Below are positions 7,848-14,922 of a stretch of 22,438 nucleotides of DNA, one piece after another. The notes beneath the pieces are model-generated. The model was not told where the DNA came from, did no database searches, and worked only from the letters and a program-made list of their open reading frames with translations. Position numbers and translations under genes: made by a program. The DNA lies in NCBI GenBank assembly GCA_964581505.1, contig CAZOOR010000049.1, forward strand, positions 1 through 22,438, written 5' to 3'. The stretch's first letter is position 1. Each line of letters starts with the position of its first letter. The stretch is from CAZOOR01 sp964581505 (GTDB lineage: Bacteria; Bacteroidota; Ignavibacteria; Kapaibacteriales; UBA2268).

Positions 7848-7853
7848 AAAATT

Positions 7854-8282
7854 ATGATTAAAAAAGACAACTACTACTATAACAAATCATTAAAAGGCAA
7901 AGCAAACAAATTAAGAACGTCAATGACTAAAGCGGAAGCTTGTTTATGGAAATATATATTAAAAGGAAAACAATTAAAGGGTTTGCAATTCAGAAGACAG
8001 AGACCGGTTTTGTATTACATAGCAGATTTTTTTTGCAAAGATTTAAATTTAATAATTGAAGTTGACGGTATAACACATCATTTTAATCAGAATTATAAAA
8101 ATGATTTAAAACGACAAGGAAAATTAGAAGAGGCAGGATTTATCGTAGTCAGATTGAAAGATGAAGAAATATTATCGAATATAGATGGTGTTCGGCAGTA
8201 TCTCGAATTAACTATTGATGAGATTATAAACAGCCAATCCTCCCCCGTCAGCTCCGCTGACACCCCCTCCAAAGGGGGATAA
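7854..8282 (+). CDS. DUF559 domain endonuclease-like protein (PD-(D/E)XK, Vsr-like)
   Basis: This small nuclease-like protein has 142 residues. It shows the family order: helix with TKAEACLW (25-32), FRRQRP (46-51), IADFFC (56-61, D58), LIIEVDG (66-72, E69 and D71), HH, a helical DLKRQGKLEEAGF and the strand VVRLKDEEI. D58 and E69 are the candidate metal ligands of the PD-(D/E)XK core shared with Vsr mismatch endonuclease; the biochemical role of DUF559 proteins is not established. I chose the ATG at 7854 because the repeat R3 places GGGGGAGG 8 nt upstream. A TTG-initiated longer frame from 7782 would translate through R3 and is unlikely. Residues 129-142 (SSPVSSADTPSKGG) and nearly the whole stop context are encoded by R4. 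The tail is therefore repeat-derived and probably unstructured. Confidence 0.85.
   Translation: MIKKDNYYYNKSLKGKANKLRTSMTKAEACLWKYILKGKQLKGLQFRRQRPVLYYIADFFCKDLNLIIEVDGITHHFNQNYKNDLKRQGKLEEAGFIVVRLKDEEILSNIDGVRQYLELTIDEIINSQSSPVSSADTPSKGG
8237..8278 (-). repeat. Hairpin repeat R4, inverted partner of R3
   Basis: On the minus strand: CCCCCTTTGGAGGGGGTG, central hairpin TCAGC-GGA-GCTGA (containing GCGGAGC), then CGGGGGAGGAT. The outer arms equal those of R3, but the central stem is different while still fully paired. It overlaps the 3' end of the DUF559 gene. Confidence 0.9.
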
Positions 8283-8320
8283 ATAAAAGTATAATTCTTT
8301 TTGTTTATTTGATAATGCCA

Positions 8321-8362
8321 ATCCTCCCCCGTCAACTTCATTTGCACCCCCTCCGAAGGGCG
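8321..8362 (-). repeat. Hairpin repeat R5, degenerate copy
   Basis: On the minus strand: CGCCCTTCGGAGGGGGTG, a weak central hairpin around GAA (AAT-GAA-GTT with outer mismatches), then CGGGGGAGGAT. Same orientation as R4. It ends 2 nt before the right copy of the 56-bp phosphatase repeat, so it marks the right edge of the accessory block. Confidence 0.8.
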
Positions 8363-8364
8363 AT

Positions 8365-8456
8365 AAAACAAATTCCGCCGCCGCCGGCAGGCATACCTCA
8401 AACGCAAGAAAGCATTTGAGCCGGAAAAACAACTGTGGCGCTCAGGCTACAAATAG
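8365..8456 (+). pseudogene. Remnant 3' end of the HAD-IB phosphatase (right 56-bp repeat copy)
   Basis: Bases 8365-8420 repeat 6245-6300 of the phosphatase gene (54 of 56 identical). In the same frame the remnant reads FRRRRQAYLKRKKAFE and then continues EPEKQLWRSGYK to a TAG at 8454-8456. The intact upstream gene instead ends EME. The remnant overlaps the nadD stop region by 10 nt, a convergent layout typical of a native gene end. It has no start of its own. Either it is the ancestral gene end displaced by an insertion, or it is a trace of a second related gene. Confidence 0.75.
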
Positions 8457-9034
8457 AGTATATTATTAATGATATATTCCGCAACTGCGAAAGGTACAAG
8501 CTTGTATATAGGTTCGCCCTTGCTGTTAAGTCTGCGTATCTCGGAGGAAGAAATATCAATATAATCATTATCAAGGAAAGCCGAATTCTTTAATGCAGGC
8601 GAAATTTGCTCTTGCTTTTCGATGTCGGCAGACCTACGGCGTGCAATTACAACAATGGCTTTTTGCAGTATTGTGTTATAGTCCTTCCATTTATGAAAAT
8701 TAATCGCTTGGTCTGTCCCTATCAGTAATAACAATTGTGCATTCGGATACTTTTCTTTCATATAGTTCACCGTGTCAATTGTATATGAAACTTCATCACG
8801 CATAATTTCAAAATCATCAATAGAGAAATCGGCTTCATCTGCAATAGCAAGTTCGAGCATTTTTAAGCGGTGTTCCGCAGGAGCAATGTCAATAAAATCG
8901 GTTTTGAACGGTGATACATTATTCGGAATAAATACAAGTTTATCCAGATGATATTTATCTCTGAAATTATTTGCAATAGTAATATGCCCCCTATGTACGG
9001 GATTAAAAGTTCCACCGAAAATTCCAATCTTCAT
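8447..9034 (-). CDS. nadD: Nicotinate-nucleotide adenylyltransferase
   Basis: This enzyme joins nicotinate mononucleotide and ATP to deamido-NAD in NAD biosynthesis, in the cytoplasm. The 195-residue length is normal. The nucleotidyltransferase motif GGTFNPVHRGH is at 7-17, the LLLIGTDQAINFHKWKD segment lies near residue 105, and the ISSSEIRR motif near 162 replaces the usual ISSTxIR. The start is the ATG at 9034, one base after the stop of the upstream HAD hydrolase, so translation is probably coupled. The gene end faces the accessory block with no U-rich terminator in sight. The hairpin repeat R5 lies about 85 nt further on and could block readthrough. Confidence 0.93.
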   Translation of the reverse strand: MKIGIFGGTFNPVHRGHITIANNFRDKYHLDKLVFIPNNVSPFKTDFIDIAPAEHRLKMLELAIADEADFSIDDFEIMRDEVSYTIDTVNYMKEKYPNAQLLLLIGTDQAINFHKWKDYNTILQKAIVVIARRRSADIEKQEQISPALKNSAFLDNDYIDISSSEIRRLNSKGEPIYKLVPFAVAEYIINNILYL

Positions 9035-9035
9035 A

Positions 9036-9776
9036 TTAATTTACCGATTTAATATATTCAACAATATCATTCCAAGAGTCCGACATAAAGTCTGCGGCAG
9101 TTTCATTGGAATTATTCAAATTAAGAAAAGCAGTCGGGTCGCCGTTAAATCTGACGGCTGACATACCCAAAGATTTTGCACCCTTGATGTCCGTATCCTC
9201 AATATCCCCCACGTGCAAAGCCTGTGCGGGCTTAATATCAAAATGTTCGAGAATAGTAGTAAATGCTTTGCTGTGTGGTTTGGCGACCTTTGTTTCATCG
9301 CTGAAACTAAATGCTGAAAAATAGTTCAATACATCATTTTCGTACATAAGGCGCCGCAAAATTGAGCCGGGAGAAAAACCTGTATCCGAGACAATGGCAA
9401 GAGTATAATCGCGCGATAATTCTTCGAGTGCGTTCTTTACTCCATCAATTAATTTGGGCGGATAATATAGAATAGACTCTGCAAAAACTTTCAATATATG
9501 CTTTACTGCATCAGTATTCTCCGGCAGTTCCAATCGTTTAGTAAAAAACTTCACGGATTCTTCGGCAGTTGGTGTCCGAAGTTGATTTTTCCAAATATCA
9601 TTGAAGTATTCCCAAGACTCCTCCATAATGCTTTGGTATTCATCATCATTAATTAATATGCCGAGCCGCGAAATTTCGTTTTTCATTTCGCTGACGCGAT
9701 ATTCATTGCGTGCAGTGCCATTGCTGGCATCGAACAAAGTGTTCCAGAAATCTATTGTAATTAATTTTATACTCAT
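9036..9776 (-). CDS. HAD-superfamily hydrolase with DFWNTL motif
   Basis: This 246-residue cytoplasmic protein has the HAD fold with a helical cap. Motif I reads DFWNTL: the nucleophile D9 is present, but the second Asp (position +2) of phosphatases is replaced by Trp. Motif II is the Ser of AIVSDTGFSPG, motif III the Lys of VAKPHSKAF, and motif IV is HVGDIEDTD. Family members lacking the second Asp include haloacid dehalogenases, and some putative phosphatases have the same DFWNT form, so the reaction is uncertain. The gene is first in an operon with nadD (1 nt apart). A role in nucleotide clean-up beside NAD synthesis is possible but only a guess from context. Confidence 0.8.
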   Translation of the reverse strand: MSIKLITIDFWNTLFDASNGTARNEYRVSEMKNEISRLGILINDDEYQSIMEESWEYFNDIWKNQLRTPTAEESVKFFTKRLELPENTDAVKHILKVFAESILYYPPKLIDGVKNALEELSRDYTLAIVSDTGFSPGSILRRLMYENDVLNYFSAFSFSDETKVAKPHSKAFTTILEHFDIKPAQALHVGDIEDTDIKGAKSLGMSAVRFNGDPTAFLNLNNSNETAADFMSDSWNDIVEYIKSVN

Positions 9777-9796
9777 ACAAAAACAACAAATAAAAA

Positions 9797-9804
9797 CAAA
9801 TATA
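9797..9804 (-). promoter_or_regulatory. -7 box candidate for the HAD-nadD operon
   Basis: Minus-strand TATATTTG matches TAnnTTTG exactly and sits 21 nt before the HAD hydrolase ATG. No clear -33 TTTG is seen at the expected spacing, and the surrounding sequence is very T-rich, so chance is possible. Confidence 0.35.
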
Positions 9805-9889
9805 AAAAAAAAGAAACTATTTTTTATTTAGTTCGTTTTTATGAGTAATTACTAAATGATTAACAAAATATTGCAAGGGGAATCGGAAA

Positions 9890-10630
9890 ATGAAAACAAC
9901 TCGAATATTAATGTTGCTATTTTTATTCACTTCATACTTCGCACATTCCCAAACCGCTTATGAAATCATCAAAAAAGCCGAAGATGCAATCAAGGGCAAA
10001 TCATCGGTCGGCATTTTTGAAATGCGAATTAAAACACCGGACTACGAAAGAACATTAACGATGAAATCGTGGTGGGTCGGTACCGAAAAATCTCTAATTG
10101 TTATCACAGCACCTGCAAAAGAAGCCGGTAATAAAACATTAAAAATCGGCAATGAAATATGGTCTTTTCTAAAAAATACCGAAACAACAATAAAAATTCC
10201 GCCGTCTATGATGCTCTCCTCTTGGAACGGTTCGGACTTTACTAATGATGACCTTGTGCGTGAATCGGAACTAATTCGCGATTATAATTTGAAAATAATG
10301 TTTGACGAAAAAATTGGCGGACAGAATTGTTGGAAAATCGAATTGACTCCTAAACCTAATGCACCTGTAGTTTGGGGCAAACTCTATTACTGGGTAAGAA
10401 AAAATGATTATCTACCGGCAATTGTTCAATATTATGATGAAAAGGGCAAACTGCAACGTACAATGAAATTTTCCGATTATAAGACAATGGGCGGGAGGAA
10501 AATTCCCTGCAGACTTACGCTAATCAATAATAAGAAAAAAGGTCATCTGACGGAGTTCATTTACAAGAACGTGAAATTCAATGTGAAAATCAAATCAAGG
10601 ATATTCTCATTCAGAGAGTTGGAAAAATAA
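9890..10630 (+). CDS. LolA-like outer membrane lipoprotein-sorting protein
   Basis: This is a periplasmic protein of 246 residues. It has a signal peptide (MKTTRILMLLFLFTSYFAHS) without a lipobox Cys, then a LolA-like half-barrel fold: AYEIIKKAEDAIKGKSSVGIFEMRI, repeated strands (RTLTMKSWWVG, SLIVITAPAKEAGNKTLKIGNEIWSFL), MMLSSWNGSDFTNDDLVRES near 107-126, and C-terminal strands. The WxGSDFTNDDLV segment is typical of the COG2834-type family that sits beside ABC permeases. The likely role is to carry a lipid or lipoprotein across the periplasm from the ABC transporter encoded downstream to the outer membrane. It starts the operon, with AAGGGG about 12 nt before the ATG and 1 nt between its stop and the next start. 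Confidence 0.85.
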   Translation: MKTTRILMLLFLFTSYFAHSQTAYEIIKKAEDAIKGKSSVGIFEMRIKTPDYERTLTMKSWWVGTEKSLIVITAPAKEAGNKTLKIGNEIWSFLKNTETTIKIPPSMMLSSWNGSDFTNDDLVRESELIRDYNLKIMFDEKIGGQNCWKIELTPKPNAPVVWGKLYYWVRKNDYLPAIVQYYDEKGKLQRTMKFSDYKTMGGRKIPCRLTLINNKKKGHLTEFIYKNVKFNVKIKSRIFSFRELEK

Positions 10631-10631
10631 A

Positions 10632-11858
10632 ATGATGTGGCTCAAACTGGCGTGGCGAAATATTTGGCGGAATTGGAGACGCTCGGCTCTGACGATTCTC
10701 GCAATATTTTTTGCGGCTGTTTTAACCATTATTTCCCGCAGCGCCCAATTGGGTACTTATGAAAAAAATATAAAAAATACAGTCGAGATGTTTTCGGGCT
10801 ATGCACAAGTGCAAAGGAAAGGTTTTCTTGACAATCCCTCTCTGAACAAAGCATTCCGTTTGACACCCGAGTTGAAAGCACTATTAGTAAAAAACGAAAA
10901 CATCAATGCCTATGCCGAAAGAATAACCGGCAATGGCTTAATTAGTTATAAAGACAATACATTTGGAATTATATTAATCGGAGTGTCGCCATCGCAGGAG
11001 CTTAAATCCTCGAAACTGAGCGAGCGAATAAAGAGTGGAAAATTTCTGGAAGAAGCAAAGCAAGATGAAATAATTCTCGGTAAGAAATTGCTTGCTAACC
11101 TAAAAGCGGAAATCGGCGATACTCTTGTTCTACTTGCATCGGGTGCAGACGGCACAATGGGCAATCTGAAATTCTTTATCAGAGGGACTTATTCACTCGG
11201 TTCGCCCGAGTTCGATGCAAATTCTGCAATAATTAATTTGAAAGCCGCCGACCGTTTACTCTCTATGAACGGGCGAATCCATCTAATATCTCTGCGTATG
11301 AATGAATTGTCCGATATTGAACCAACGGTCGAACAATTGAATAAAAGTATAGACGCTCCAAATCTTGTTGTGTATGGCTGGGAAGAGGTATTGCCTACAC
11401 TAAAACAATCCATAGACCTTGACAATATTTCGGGTTTGATTTTTCAATTTCTACTTATGGTGGTGATTGCATTCGGCATACTAAATACTGTCCTTATGTC
11501 AATACAGGAAAGATACAAGGAGTTCGGTATAATGCTTGCTGTCGGTATCAAAAGTTCAAAACTCTTGCTGATTGTTTTTATTGAAATTTTACTTCTGATT
11601 TTAGCCGGATTATTGGCGGGGAATATAGTTGCGCTATCCGTAAATTATTATTTGTATAATAATCCGATATATATTAACGGAGATTTTGCGGAACTATACG
11701 AACTATTTGGGTTTATGCCGGCTTTCTTTTTCTCACTCGACCCGAAATTATATATTGATGTATCGCTTAGGATATTTACATTATCGCTTGCTACATTTAT
11801 TTTCCCGGCGTACAAATTGCATAAATTGGAAGCTCTGAAAGGAATCAGATATACATAA
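10632..11858 (+). CDS. ABC transporter permease, FtsX/MacB (LolC/E-like), first copy
   Basis: This inner-membrane permease of 408 residues has the type VII ABC layout: a cytoplasmic start WLKLAWRNIWRNWRRS, one helix (about 18-38), a large periplasmic domain (about 40-260), then three helices (about 267-292, 312-338 and 375-397). The segment NTVLMSIQERYKEFGIMLAVG after the second helix is the coupling region facing the ATPase. The short C-terminus LEALKGIRYT is typical. Such permeases do not move solutes through a pore; they extract lipoproteins or drive envelope work (LolCDE, MacB, FtsEX). The gene is 1 nt from both neighbours. It is related to the next gene, so the working unit is probably a heterodimer. 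Confidence 0.9.
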   Translation: MMWLKLAWRNIWRNWRRSALTILAIFFAAVLTIISRSAQLGTYEKNIKNTVEMFSGYAQVQRKGFLDNPSLNKAFRLTPELKALLVKNENINAYAERITGNGLISYKDNTFGIILIGVSPSQELKSSKLSERIKSGKFLEEAKQDEIILGKKLLANLKAEIGDTLVLLASGADGTMGNLKFFIRGTYSLGSPEFDANSAIINLKAADRLLSMNGRIHLISLRMNELSDIEPTVEQLNKSIDAPNLVVYGWEEVLPTLKQSIDLDNISGLIFQFLLMVVIAFGILNTVLMSIQERYKEFGIMLAVGIKSSKLLLIVFIEILLLILAGLLAGNIVALSVNYYLYNNPIYINGDFAELYELFGFMPAFFFSLDPKLYIDVSLRIFTLSLATFIFPAYKLHKLEALKGIRYT

Positions 11859-11859
11859 T

Positions 11860-13080
11860 ATGTCAATGTTATTAAAAATATCGTGGCGGAATATTTGGCG
11901 GCAGAAAAGACGTTCGCTAATTGTTATGACGTCAATAATTATAGGTACGGCGGCAGTACTATTATTCGATAGCATTAGTATGGGGTTTATCACCCAACAA
12001 CTTAATAATGAAATCAAGAATGATATTGGGCATTTTCATATCAACAAGAAAGGTTTTTCGGACAATAAAGTTCTATCAAATAGAATAAAAAATCCTTCTG
12101 AAATTGAAAATAAGTTAAATGATATGAAATTCATTAAGGCTTATTCCAAACGAGTGCTTACTTTCGGTATGCTATCAAGTGCGGAAAACTCTGCCGGTGC
12201 CGTGTTGGAAGGTATTGAAATTGATAAAGAACCGGAAATTACTTCTATTAAATCATTCATAGTCGAGGGAGAATATCTAAGCGACAATCCTCATGATATT
12301 GTTGTCAGTATAGCAATGGCAAAGAAACTGAATATTGAATTGGGTGATAAAATTGTTATGATGGCGGCGGCAACAGACGGCTCAGTCCAATCGGAATTAT
12401 ATAGGGTTAAGGGTATATTCAAATCAAACAATAATGAATTTGATAAAACGCATATTTATGTTCCAATCAAATCGGCGCAGAAACTCCTCAAAATGAACGA
12501 TGATATATCGCAATTTGCATTAACCGTTGATGATATTTCAAAAATTGCTCCATACAAAAGTGAACTATTGCAGGTCATTGACGGCAAATATGAAGTTCTC
12601 TCCTATCAAGATATATTGCCACTTCTAATTTATTACATAGAGGTATCCGTACAAATGATGGCTCTTATGTATGTATTTATAGGAATAGCAATTTTATTCA
12701 GCATCATCAATACTATGTTAATGTCTGTATTTGAACGTATCCAAGAGTTCGGAGTTCTGATGTCAATCGGAATGAGAAGTAAGAATATTTTTGTTATGAT
12801 TATGCAGGAGGCATTTCTGATTGGTGTAATCGGTACAGCTATCGGTTTTGTTCTCGGCTATCTTGTATATCTCTATTTTGCATATAACGGCTTGAATTTG
12901 AGTGCTTTTACGGAATCACTGGAAAGCTGGGGTATTGGCAGTGTGATATATCCGGTTATAGATTTGAACGTTATTTATCGAGCATTATTTATCATACCGC
13001 TAACGACTGTGCTGGGTGCAGTATATCCTGCAATAAAAGCTGTACGTTTGCAACCTACTGATGCAATGCGTTATATTTGA
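11860..13080 (+). CDS. ABC transporter permease, FtsX/MacB (LolC/E-like), second copy
   Basis: This paralogue of the preceding gene has 406 residues and the same plan: LLKISWRNIWRQKRRS, a first helix (about 18-40), a periplasmic domain, and three C-terminal helices (about 264-290, 308-334 and 365-390). The coupling stretch is INTMLMSVFERIQEFGVLMSIG. The C-terminus LQPTDAMRYI is a common FtsX-family ending. Shared features at both ends with the first permease show an old duplication, while the periplasmic parts have diverged. It starts 1 nt after the first permease and precedes the ATPase, so a LolC/LolE-like heterodimer with the downstream ATPase is likely. Confidence 0.9.
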   Translation: MSMLLKISWRNIWRQKRRSLIVMTSIIIGTAAVLLFDSISMGFITQQLNNEIKNDIGHFHINKKGFSDNKVLSNRIKNPSEIENKLNDMKFIKAYSKRVLTFGMLSSAENSAGAVLEGIEIDKEPEITSIKSFIVEGEYLSDNPHDIVVSIAMAKKLNIELGDKIVMMAAATDGSVQSELYRVKGIFKSNNNEFDKTHIYVPIKSAQKLLKMNDDISQFALTVDDISKIAPYKSELLQVIDGKYEVLSYQDILPLLIYYIEVSVQMMALMYVFIGIAILFSIINTMLMSVFERIQEFGVLMSIGMRSKNIFVMIMQEAFLIGVIGTAIGFVLGYLVYLYFAYNGLNLSAFTESLESWGIGSVIYPVIDLNVIYRALFIIPLTTVLGAVYPAIKAVRLQPTDAMRYI

Positions 13081-13091
13081 AAGGTGAAATT

Positions 13092-13775
13092 ATGTCAATA
13101 TTAAGTACTGAAAATTTATATAAAGTATATAACACAAATGGAATATCCGTTACGGCTCTCAGTGATATTAATTTGGAAATTAATATGGGCGATTTTCTTG
13201 TTCTTGCCGGTCCTTCCGGTTCGGGCAAAACTACTTTGCTTAATCTGCTCGGTTCGTTGGATAAGCCTACACAGGGAAAAGTTTTGCTTGACGGCGAAAA
13301 TTTAGCAGACAAAAGCAAGAAGGAACTATCTACAATTAGATTGAATAAAATGGGCTTTATCTTTCAAGCATACAATCTAATCCCGGTACTTACCGCAGTA
13401 GAAAATATTGAATTTCCGATGATGCTACTCGGAATCGGCGACAAGGAACGCCGCCGGAAAGCCTATGAAATAATGAAAGAACTCGGTATTGATAAACTTA
13501 AAAATAAACGTCCAAATCAAATGAGCGGTGGACAGCAACAGCGTGTTGCAGTTGCGCGTGCTATTGTAAATACTCCATTGGTCGTGCTTGCAGATGAACC
13601 CACTGCTAATTTGGATTCAAAGACAGGTGGCAAGCTCCTTGACCTGATGAGTAAAATGAATGAAGAGAAAAATATTACATTTATTTTTGCTTCGCACGAT
13701 TTTCAAGTAATCAATAGAGCCAAACGATTGGTAAAAATAGAGGATGGAGCAATCATTGATGAGCAAAGGGCTTAA
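13092..13775 (+). CDS. ABC transporter ATP-binding protein, LolD-like
   Basis: This cytoplasmic ATPase of 227 residues powers the two permeases encoded upstream. Walker A is GPSGSGKT (40-47), the Q-loop FQAYN is at 91-95, the signature MSGGQQQRVAVARAI starts at 144, Walker B is LVVLADEP (163-170), the D-loop NLD follows, and the switch His is in FASHD. The VTALSDINLEI and MGDFLVLAGPSGSGKTTL context is that of the LolD/MacB/FtsE group. I start at the ATG at 13092 with AAAGGTG 5 nt upstream, rather than the TTG at 13077 that overlaps the permease end. Its 3' end overlaps the barrel gene. Confidence 0.93.
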   Translation: MSILSTENLYKVYNTNGISVTALSDINLEINMGDFLVLAGPSGSGKTTLLNLLGSLDKPTQGKVLLDGENLADKSKKELSTIRLNKMGFIFQAYNLIPVLTAVENIEFPMMLLGIGDKERRRKAYEIMKELGIDKLKNKRPNQMSGGQQQRVAVARAIVNTPLVVLADEPTANLDSKTGGKLLDLMSKMNEEKNITFIFASHDFQVINRAKRLVKIEDGAIIDEQRA

Positions 13776-14922
13776 ATATTGCATCATATTATTTGTCACT
13801 ACTTTAAATCTGTTTTCAGAATATAATTTTGATTTTAGCGGTTATATCTTTACAATCCCGACATATCAGAAATTGAGTAGTGCAATAGATTTCTATATTC
13901 CTTCCAACACAATTAAGAAAAATCAATACTCACTATTTTCAAAAATTCGTTTGCGTCCTGTATATAATTTGTGGGAAGATGCACGTATCGAAGTTGCGGC
14001 AGAAACACATATTGATATTTCTCATTTTCCAAATTTATTAGGAGCCGCAGAATCAATTTACTCGCGTCAAATTTATGATGCCGAATGGAATATTTATGAA
14101 GAAGGGGATTTCCAAATGAGTGAATACATAGACCGCTTCTTTTTCAAACAGACCTTTGACAATTTTGAACTAACTCTCGGGCGCCAACGTATCAATTGGG
14201 GGGTCGGAAGGATTTGGCAACCGACAGACCGTTTCCACCCGATGAATCCTGCTGATTTTACTAAAATTGAAAAAACTGGTGCAGATGCTTTATCGTTCAA
14301 ATATTTTTTCGGCTTATTCACTGATGCGGAGTTTGTTGTTAATTTCCGAAATCTAATCAAAGATTATAACTACGGAGTGAGATTTAGAACAAATTTTTCT
14401 CCTTTTGATATTTCACTTATTCTGGGTTATTTTGACAAACAGCCTAATTTCGGTTTTGACCTCTCGGGCAATATTTCAGATGCCGGTGTGCGTGCCGAGG
14501 GTATATATGTTAGGAACAGAGATAAACCGGATTCTTCGTATTTACGATTGATTATCGGTGCGGACTATCAATTTAGTTCAAAAGTATATGCTCTGCTCGA
14601 ATTCCAATATAACGGCGAAGGTACTACAAATACGGAGATGTATGATTTTACCAAAATGCTCTCGGGCGAGATAATGAATTTAGGAAGCATTTATCTGGCA
14701 TCAAGGGTGAATATTGAATTACACCCATTACTGATTCTTTCGTTAAATTTAATGCAAAATATCAATGATGGAAGCGGCTATATCTCACCATTTCTTATGT
14801 GGAATGCTCTTGATAATCTTTCCATCAATGCAGGTGCAATGCTTGCTTATGGTAGCAAGAAAGCGGAATATTGGTATTATCCCAAAACATCAATCTATCT
14901 CACAGGTCAATTATTCTTTTGA
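13759..14922 (+). CDS. Porin-like outer-membrane beta-barrel of the LolA/ABC operon
   Basis: The 387-residue product has a short signal peptide (MSKGLKYCIILFVTTLNLFS), then many amphipathic beta strands ending in LTGQLFF with a terminal Phe, as outer-membrane barrels do. The segment LTLGRQRINWGVGRIWQPTDRFHPMNP near 135-165 matches the GRQxIxWGxGxxxxPTDxFxP pattern of DUF1302-like and alginate-export-like porins. The start is the ATG at 13759 (AGGATGGAG upstream, 17 nt overlap with the ATPase) or the ATG at 13744. As last gene of the operon it may be the outer-membrane end of the route from ABC complex through the LolA-like protein. The 3' end overlaps the convergent nth gene by 16 nt with no terminator between. 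Confidence 0.8.
   Translation: MSKGLKYCIILFVTTLNLFSEYNFDFSGYIFTIPTYQKLSSAIDFYIPSNTIKKNQYSLFSKIRLRPVYNLWEDARIEVAAETHIDISHFPNLLGAAESIYSRQIYDAEWNIYEEGDFQMSEYIDRFFFKQTFDNFELTLGRQRINWGVGRIWQPTDRFHPMNPADFTKIEKTGADALSFKYFFGLFTDAEFVVNFRNLIKDYNYGVRFRTNFSPFDISLILGYFDKQPNFGFDLSGNISDAGVRAEGIYVRNRDKPDSSYLRLIIGADYQFSSKVYALLEFQYNGEGTTNTEMYDFTKMLSGEIMNLGSIYLASRVNIELHPLLILSLNLMQNINDGSGYISPFLMWNALDNLSINAGAMLAYGSKKAEYWYYPKTSIYLTGQLFF

Larger units (their letters stand above)
7808..8278. mobile_element. Candidate DUF559 nuclease unit bounded by inverted hairpin repeats
   Basis: Repeats R3 and R4 lie in inverted orientation at the two ends. The outer 18 nt (7808-7825) are an exact reverse complement of 8261-8278, and the inner 11 nt (7837-7847) of 8237-8247. 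The only gene between them is the DUF559 nuclease, whose ribosome binding site lies in R3 and whose last codons lie in R4. No target-site duplication is visible directly at the edges. Calling it mobile is inference from layout. Confidence 0.4.

Noticed and set aside
7782..7853. TTG-initiated 24-codon extension of the DUF559 protein
   Set aside because: It would translate repeat R3; the ATG at 7854 has a well-placed ribosome binding site and starts just before the conserved domain.
7664..7870. Minus-strand open frame of 68 codons between the pentapeptide and DUF559 genes
   Set aside because: It runs through repeat R3 and the end of the pentapeptide gene with no coding features.
8093..8432. 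Two minus-strand open frames rich in Gly (SPFGGG, DGGG) across R4 and R5
   Set aside because: They translate the hairpin repeats themselves; no start signal or family resemblance, and they oppose the DUF559 gene.
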